In this document: in pieces, positions 7,101 to 10,737 of the stretch
Position numbering within the stretch: position 1 is the stretch's first letter
Layout: every line of letters starts with the position of its first letter
Source: Acholeplasmataceae bacterium UBA6235
Lineage (GTDB): Bacteria; Bacillota_I; Bacilli_A; Acholeplasmatales; UBA5453
Direction of reading: 5' to 3'
DNA length: 10,737 nucleotides
Assembly: GCA_002441525.1 (NCBI GenBank)
Contig: DJWH01000058.1
Location: forward strand, 1-10,737
The notes under the pieces: generated by a model
What the model saw: only the letters and a program-made list of their open reading frames with translations
Told to the model about the DNA's origin: nothing
The model's database searches: none
Program-made: the position numbers and the translations under genes

Positions 7101-7124
7101 AAAATGTAACAATTGTAACATTTT
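7101..7124. promoter_or_regulatory. 24-bp near-palindrome, candidate antitoxin operator
   Basis: The core TGTAACAATTGTAACA flanked by AAAA and TTTT is symmetric about 7112/7113 except for one pair (A7108, A7117). Equally it is a direct repeat of TGTAACA separated by two bases. It ends two bases before the -35 of the toxin gene, so a dimeric protein bound here would touch the polymerase site. The helix-turn-helix antitoxin two genes on is the natural candidate ligand; this is inference. Confidence 0.55.
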
Positions 7125-7126
7125 CA

Positions 7127-7155
7127 TTGAAAAATTTCGCTGGAAAGACTATAAT
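7127..7155 (+). promoter_or_regulatory. Sigma-A promoter of the toxin-antitoxin operon
   Basis: TTGAAA (7127-7132) and TATAAT (7150-7155) are separated by the ideal 17 bases. Transcription should start near 7162, only a few bases before the ribosome site AGGAGG (7164-7169), so the leader is about 15 bases long. Confidence 0.85.
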
Positions 7156-7176
7156 ACAATTACAGGAGGTTAATGT

Positions 7177-7491
7177 ATGCCGGATGAAACAGTGACATTT
7201 CTCACAAAAGCAAAAAAACTAATTACCCATAAAAAAAGAAGTGTCGCTGCTAGAGCAGATTTTATTCAAAATTTGGCACTAATCGGAATACTCAATATTG
7301 ACGAGATTTGGCATCATATCTTAAGTCTTACCAAATTTCAAAGATTAGTAGATTATAAACCTGCTTATGATGGTGGGCAAGAAGCATATATATTCATCAA
7401 GAAAATCCATGGTGAAGACATATATATAAAACTGAAAATTGAAATTCAAAACAATGAGGAAATATTGGTTTGTCTCTCATTTCACAAATGA
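7177..7491 (+). CDS. MqsR-like toxin of a type II toxin-antitoxin system
   Basis: The 104-residue protein resembles MqsR, a RelE-fold mRNA endonuclease that cuts transcripts in the cytoplasm and is held inactive by its antitoxin. Its length is close to the roughly 98 residues of E. coli MqsR. A helical N-terminal half (FLTKAKKLI, then LIGILNIDEIWHHILSL) is followed by the strand-rich half YDGGQEAYIFIKK, DIYIKLKIEI, ILVCLSFHK, paralleling the family's WQDVYRP, GQVYLKI and LIVSFKEK as I recall them. Gln68 and Tyr83 occupy the places of the known active-site Gln and Tyr, and Arg56 stands where E. coli has Lys56. AGGAGG lies 7 bases before the chosen ATG; the ATG at 7173 is out of frame. It precedes the antitoxin gene by 19 bases, the toxin-first order usual for mqsRA. 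Family assignment is fairly sure; activity is not shown. Confidence 0.8.
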   Translation: MPDETVTFLTKAKKLITHKKRSVAARADFIQNLALIGILNIDEIWHHILSLTKFQRLVDYKPAYDGGQEAYIFIKKIHGEDIYIKLKIEIQNNEEILVCLSFHK

Positions 7492-7510
7492 ATAACCACA
7501 GGAGATTGCT

Positions 7511-8428
7511 ATGAAAAATATAATGAACACCTATATTAAAGAAACCACTACTACATTTCAAATCAATGATACGACCATTATAGTACCAGGTAAGAGAAGG
7601 TTCGATGCCACGACAAATGAACCTGTTTTTGATTATGATTTAGACAATGCCTTGCTGATTGAAGCAGGTAAAAAATATCGAGAATCTATACATTTTGACG
7701 GAGAAAAACTCATTGAGTTTCGTAAAAAACATGATTTGACACAAGCATTGTTTGCAAAAATCTTAGGGATATCTAGAAAAACACTCATTTCCTATGAAAA
7801 AAATTATGCCATCCCAAACAATCAAAATCTAAAACTGATACAGTCAATGATTAAAGATGAAACTTTACTTGAAAAAATGTCAACTCATTTCAATGCCCCA
7901 CTAACCTATAAAGAGATGGAGGTCATAGGTAACATTAGAGTTGAGGAATCTATGGATGAATATTCTGGTTTCCAAGCCATTAATGAAGACATACTGATTT
8001 CATTGATGTTATTCTTTTCGGACAAAGGTATATCTCAAACACGACTTCAAAAAGCAATGTTTTATAGCGATTTTCTCAATTATAAAACCACAGGTACATC
8101 ATTAACTGGATTATATTATCGAAAGTTTCCTTTTGGTCCTTACTCAGAAGCATTAAATAAATTGACAGACGATTTGATTAGACTTGAAAAAATGACTAGA
8201 AAATTGGATTATTTGATGGTTTCGCAAGAGAAAGTTAATCTAGATTTTCTCACTGAACCTCAATTCGAAATGGTTAAAAAAATCAAACGATACATACAAA
8301 AGAATGATGCTAAAGCTGTTTCAGATGATTCGCATCTCCATAATGGATGGATTTATACAACTGATTTCGAAAAAATTTCCTATGCATTTGCAGTCGATAT
8401 GTTAGATGACTTCTTGAACTGTGAATAA
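7511..8428 (+). CDS. Antitoxin: zinc-less MqsA-like/XRE helix-turn-helix with Panacea (SocA-like) domain
   Basis: The 305-residue protein is the likely antitoxin and autorepressor. Residues 9-58 follow the layout of the MqsA/YgiT N-terminal domain (TFQINDTTIIVPGKRRFD, then ALLIEAGKKYRE), but the four zinc-binding cysteines are absent; the only cysteine is residue 304. Residues about 65-120 are an XRE helix-turn-helix (LIEFRKKHDLTQALFAKILG, TLISYEKNYAIPNNQNLKLI). Residues about 158-300 look like the Panacea/DUF4065 domain seen in SocA and other antitoxins (ISLMLFFSDKGISQTRLQKA, then LYYRKFPFGPYSEALNKL). It starts at 7511 with AGGAG at 7500-7504 and follows the toxin by 19 bases on the same transcript. 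An alternative start, Met5, lies close by but is less well placed. It probably binds the palindrome upstream of the operon. Both this gene and the toxin are more AT-rich than the flanks, suggesting transfer. Confidence 0.82.
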   Translation: MKNIMNTYIKETTTTFQINDTTIIVPGKRRFDATTNEPVFDYDLDNALLIEAGKKYRESIHFDGEKLIEFRKKHDLTQALFAKILGISRKTLISYEKNYAIPNNQNLKLIQSMIKDETLLEKMSTHFNAPLTYKEMEVIGNIRVEESMDEYSGFQAINEDILISLMLFFSDKGISQTRLQKAMFYSDFLNYKTTGTSLTGLYYRKFPFGPYSEALNKLTDDLIRLEKMTRKLDYLMVSQEKVNLDFLTEPQFEMVKKIKRYIQKNDAKAVSDDSHLHNGWIYTTDFEKISYAFAVDMLDDFLNCE

Positions 8429-8442
8429 GAACATATGGTACT

Positions 8443-8474
8443 AAGCGTTTCTCATTATGAGAGACGTTTTATTT
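8443..8474 (+). terminator. Intrinsic terminator after the toxin-antitoxin operon
   Basis: AAGCGTTTCTC (8443-8453) pairs with GAGAGACGTTT (8459-8469) across a 5-base loop, with two G-T wobbles, and runs into TTTTATTT. The stem is fairly weak, so some read-through to fhs is possible. Confidence 0.7.
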
Positions 8475-8478
8475 CAAT

Positions 8479-8507
8479 CAGTATCGGTTTTCAAAAAATG
8501 TTATAAT
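8479..8507 (+). promoter_or_regulatory. Extended -10 promoter of the fhs-folD operon
   Basis: TGTTATAAT at 8499-8507 is a TGn-extended perfect -10. The -35 position (about 8479-8484, CAGTAT) is poor, which is typical of extended -10 promoters. The predicted start near 8514 leaves a leader of about 27 bases, too short for a folate riboswitch. Confidence 0.65.
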
Positions 8508-8540
8508 TAAAATAGAAAACTCAAAAAGGATGGCGATACT

Positions 8541-10169
8541 ATGAAAGACGACGTAACGATTTCTTTAGAAGCAGAAAAACGACACATCAGTGAGATTGCA
8601 AGAAAGTATGACATTTTCGATCAAGAATTGGAACCTTTTGGGAAATGGGTTGCAAAAATTGAATCATCCGTTTATGACCGTTTAAAAGATAAACCCAATG
8701 GCAAACTCATCTTAGTCACAGCCATTACCCCAACCCCATTTGGTGAAGGTAAAACCACCATGACCGTGGGCTTGGTAGATTCGCTCAATAGCATTGGAAA
8801 AAAGACCATGGGGGCTTTAAGAGAACCTTCACTCGGTCCTGTTTTAGGGATGAAGGGTGGCGCAACCGGTGGCGGTTACGCACAAGTTTTACCTAAAGAA
8901 AAAATCAACTTACATTTTACAGGCGATATCCACGCCATTACGACCACACATAATTTTTTGTCTGCAGCCATTGATAATTCATTACACTTTGGCAACCCGC
9001 TTCAATTAGACCTTGAAAAAATCACTTGGCCAAGAACATTAGACATGAACGATAGAGCCATTCGTGAGGTTCAAACCGAATATCGTAAAGACAAGTTTAT
9101 CATCACTGCAGCTTCTGAAATCATGGCGATTTTGTGTCTAGCCAAAGACATCAAAGATTTAAGACAACGCTTAGGGGATATTTTGATTGGCTATGATGTT
9201 GAAGGTAATGAAGTTCATGCGAGAGCACTCAACATCATTGACTCGATGATCATTCTTTTACAAGACGCTTTGAAACCTAATTTGGTTCAAACCTTAGAAC
9301 ACAATGGTGTCTTAATCCATGGCGGTCCATTCGCGAACATTGCCCATGGCTGTAACTCGATCATCGCGACACAAACCGCTTTAAAACTCGCTGACTATGT
9401 CGTTACCGAAGCGGGATTTGGTGCGGACTTAGGCGCGGAAAAGTTCATCGATATCAAAACCAGATACTTGGGTGAAACTCCAAGTGTGGTGGTTGTGGTT
9501 GCGACACTTCGTGCCCTTAAATACCACGGTATGGCAGAAGGTTTATCCGATTTAGAAGCCTTAAAGATTGGGATTGCGAACCTAGAAAAACATACCTCTA
9601 ACATCCGTAAATTCAACTTACCATACGTCATCGCGATCAATAAGTTTGCGAACGACCCAGATAATGAACTTGAATTCTTAATGGATTGGGCAAAAGAACA
9701 TAATCATCCAATCAGCCTCGCAGAAGTATTCTTGAAGGGTTCTGAAGGTGGGCAAGACTTGGCACATAAAGTGGTTAAACTTACTGAAAATAAACATGAA
9801 GTAAAACGCATCTATGAGTTATCTGATGATCTATTTGAAAAAGTGGATAAGATTGCCCAAAACATCTATGGTGCGACTGCTGTGGTGTATTCACCTAAAG
9901 CACAAAGAAAATTAAAAGCATTAAATGAACTTTATAAAGACTACCCAGTGTGTGTCGCTAAAACGCCACTATCTTTCTCCAATGATCCTAAACGTAGAGG
10001 TATGCCTCATGCATTTGATTTAGCCATCGAAGATGTCCGTGTTTCGAGAGGTGCACGTTTTGTGGTGGTTTTAACCAAAGGCATCATCACCATGCCTGGT
10101 TTACCAGAAGTACCGAACGCAACCAAGATGTTCATCGATGACTTAGGCAACATTTCAGGCAAACTCTAA
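8541..10169 (+). CDS. fhs: Formate-tetrahydrofolate ligase
   Basis: This cytoplasmic enzyme uses ATP to join formate to tetrahydrofolate, giving 10-formyl-THF for purine synthesis and initiator-tRNA formylation. The 542-residue protein is nearly the usual length (about 555). The phosphate-binding loop TPTPFGEGKTT lies at residues 63-73. Family signature EPSLGPVLGMKGGATGGGYA follows at 95-114, then GDIHAITTTHNFLSAAIDN near 128, HGGPFANIAHGCNS, and an AINKFANDPDNE block near 365. AAGGA (8526-8530) supports the ATG at 8541. It lies 14 bases before folD, so the two form one operon covering formate activation and the interconversion of formyl- and methylene-THF. With pflA in the same window, formate from pyruvate formate-lyase is a plausible source, an inference from content only. 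No frameshift or missing motif is seen. Confidence 0.97.
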   Translation: MKDDVTISLEAEKRHISEIARKYDIFDQELEPFGKWVAKIESSVYDRLKDKPNGKLILVTAITPTPFGEGKTTMTVGLVDSLNSIGKKTMGALREPSLGPVLGMKGGATGGGYAQVLPKEKINLHFTGDIHAITTTHNFLSAAIDNSLHFGNPLQLDLEKITWPRTLDMNDRAIREVQTEYRKDKFIITAASEIMAILCLAKDIKDLRQRLGDILIGYDVEGNEVHARALNIIDSMIILLQDALKPNLVQTLEHNGVLIHGGPFANIAHGCNSIIATQTALKLADYVVTEAGFGADLGAEKFIDIKTRYLGETPSVVVVVATLRALKYHGMAEGLSDLEALKIGIANLEKHTSNIRKFNLPYVIAINKFANDPDNELEFLMDWAKEHNHPISLAEVFLKGSEGGQDLAHKVVKLTENKHEVKRIYELSDDLFEKVDKIAQNIYGATAVVYSPKAQRKLKALNELYKDYPVCVAKTPLSFSNDPKRRGMPHAFDLAIEDVRVSRGARFVVVLTKGIITMPGLPEVPNATKMFIDDLGNISGKL

Positions 10170-10183
10170 AGGAGGGTTTAATC

Positions 10184-10737
10184 ATGATTTTAGACGGTAA
10201 AGGTCTAGCAAGACAAAATGAAATCACCCTCAAAGAAAAGGTTAAATCATTAAAACAAAAATTCGGATTTACACCCACTTTAAGGGTCATTTTAGTGGGA
10301 GAAAACCCCGCTTCAATCGCATATGTAAACTCAAAGAAAAAAGCGTGTGATCGTGTCGGTATCGATGGCGAAATCATTCGCTTACCCATCGATATTCAAG
10401 AAGAAGCACTGATTGATAAGATTGAATCCCTCAACCACGACCCTAAGGTCGATGGGATACTCGTTCAATTACCCTTACCAAAACACATCAATGAAACCTT
10501 TGTTTTAAACAAGGTATCTCCTGATAAAGATGTAGATGGTTTGCATACCATCAATGCAGGTAAACTCTTCACAAAGCAACCTGGGGTCGTTCCTGCAACA
10601 CCACTGGGTGTGATGATGTTACTTAATCATTATAAAATACAGACGGAAGGCAAATACGCTGTCGTCGTTGGCAGATCCAATTTAGTAGGGATGCCACTGG
10701 CGAAACTGTTGAATGACGCCGACGCGACAGTAACAGT
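10184..10737 (+). CDS. folD: Methylene-THF dehydrogenase/methenyl-THF cyclohydrolase, 3' end outside window
   Basis: This bifunctional enzyme oxidises 5,10-methylene-THF with NADP (or NAD) and hydrolyses methenyl-THF to 10-formyl-THF. About 184 of the usual 285 residues are present; the frame is open to the last base. The active-site motif YVNSKKKACDRVGI gives Tyr47 and Lys51, GILVQLPLP gives Gln95, and PDKDVDGLH gives Asp118, the equivalents of E. coli Tyr50, Lys54, Gln98 and Asp121 with a constant offset of three. The dinucleotide-binding part begins with VVGRSNLVGMPLAKLL near 161. The ribosome site GGAGG (10171-10175) lies directly behind the fhs stop and 8 bases before the ATG, so it is cotranscribed with fhs. 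The missing part holds the rest of the Rossmann domain, so cofactor choice cannot be judged. Confidence 0.95.
   Translation, partial: MILDGKGLARQNEITLKEKVKSLKQKFGFTPTLRVILVGENPASIAYVNSKKKACDRVGIDGEIIRLPIDIQEEALIDKIESLNHDPKVDGILVQLPLPKHINETFVLNKVSPDKDVDGLHTINAGKLFTKQPGVVPATPLGVMMLLNHYKIQTEGKYAVVVGRSNLVGMPLAKLLNDADATVT

Larger units (their letters stand above)
6931..7176. other. Divergent intergenic control region
   Basis: This 246-base AT-rich stretch separates the solute-binding operon from the toxin-antitoxin operon. It holds the leader and candidate promoter of the former, the promoter of the latter, a 13-bp palindrome TTCAATGATTGAA (7068-7080) and a 24-bp near-palindrome (7101-7124). I see no small gene, tRNA or known riboswitch in it. 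Confidence 0.6.

Noticed and set aside
7101..7124. BlaI/MecI or CopY operator (TACA/TGTA type)
   Set aside because: The half-sites are TGTAACA rather than a symmetric TACA-N2-TGTA, and no such regulator or target gene is nearby.
8429..8540. Tetrahydrofolate riboswitch ahead of fhs
   Set aside because: The 112 bases are taken up by a terminator hairpin and an extended -10 promoter, and the predicted leader is only about 27 bases.
9395..9640. Minus-strand frame inside fhs
   Set aside because: It is antisense to a well-conserved enzyme gene.
10132..10389. Minus-strand frame across the fhs-folD junction
   Set aside because: It is antisense to two conserved genes and to their ribosome site.
1..10737. 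CRISPR arrays, tRNA or rRNA genes, insertion sequences
   Set aside because: I saw no regularly spaced repeats, no clear tRNA or rRNA segments and no transposase-like coding sequence on either strand.

Overview
The window looks like a chromosome segment of a wall-less or wall-less-related low-G+C Firmicute, most likely an Acholeplasma-like mollicute. The clues are moderate AT richness, an Sec-type lipoprotein, and a large secreted solute-binding protein of a kind I associate with Acholeplasmataceae. TGA is a real stop at the end of at least three genes (423-425, 860-862, 7489-7491) and tryptophan is TGG, so the standard bacterial code applies, not the Mycoplasma code. The taxonomic placement is inference.

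Left part (1-2350, + strand). The 3' end of pflA (pyruvate formate-lyase activase) closes with a strong intrinsic terminator. A promoter with internal repeats then drives a two-gene operon: a PadR-type repressor and, one base after its stop codon, a single-pass membrane protein with a short cytoplasmic head, one transmembrane helix, a fibronectin-III-like domain and a long beta-rich outer part. A bidirectional terminator separates this from the next operon.

Central part (2367-6930, - strand). This is the most interesting region. The first gene encodes a 1081-residue exported protein joining a cohesin-like domain, a type I dockerin with two calcium-binding repeats, and an oligopeptide-type (family 5) solute-binding protein. 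It has no lipobox. The second gene, 13 bases downstream, encodes a lipoprotein with a lipobox at Cys25, a bacterial Ig-like domain, and a C-terminal domain resembling the cohesin-like domain of its neighbour. My model is that the lipoprotein is a membrane-tethered cohesin that holds the dockerin-bearing binding protein on the cell surface, a cellulosome-style coupling used for capture or uptake. The domains are read from sequence; the interaction is inference.

Right part (6931-10737, + strand). A divergent intergenic region with a 24-bp near-palindrome leads into a two-gene toxin-antitoxin module: an MqsR-like toxin and an antitoxin with a zinc-less MqsA-like N-terminus, an XRE helix-turn-helix and a C-terminal Panacea/SocA-like domain. 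The module is visibly more AT-rich than its flanks. After a weak terminator and an extended -10 promoter come fhs (formate-tetrahydrofolate ligase) and folD (truncated by the window end), a one-carbon folate operon. Together with pflA, these suggest formate produced by PFL can feed 10-formyl-THF synthesis.
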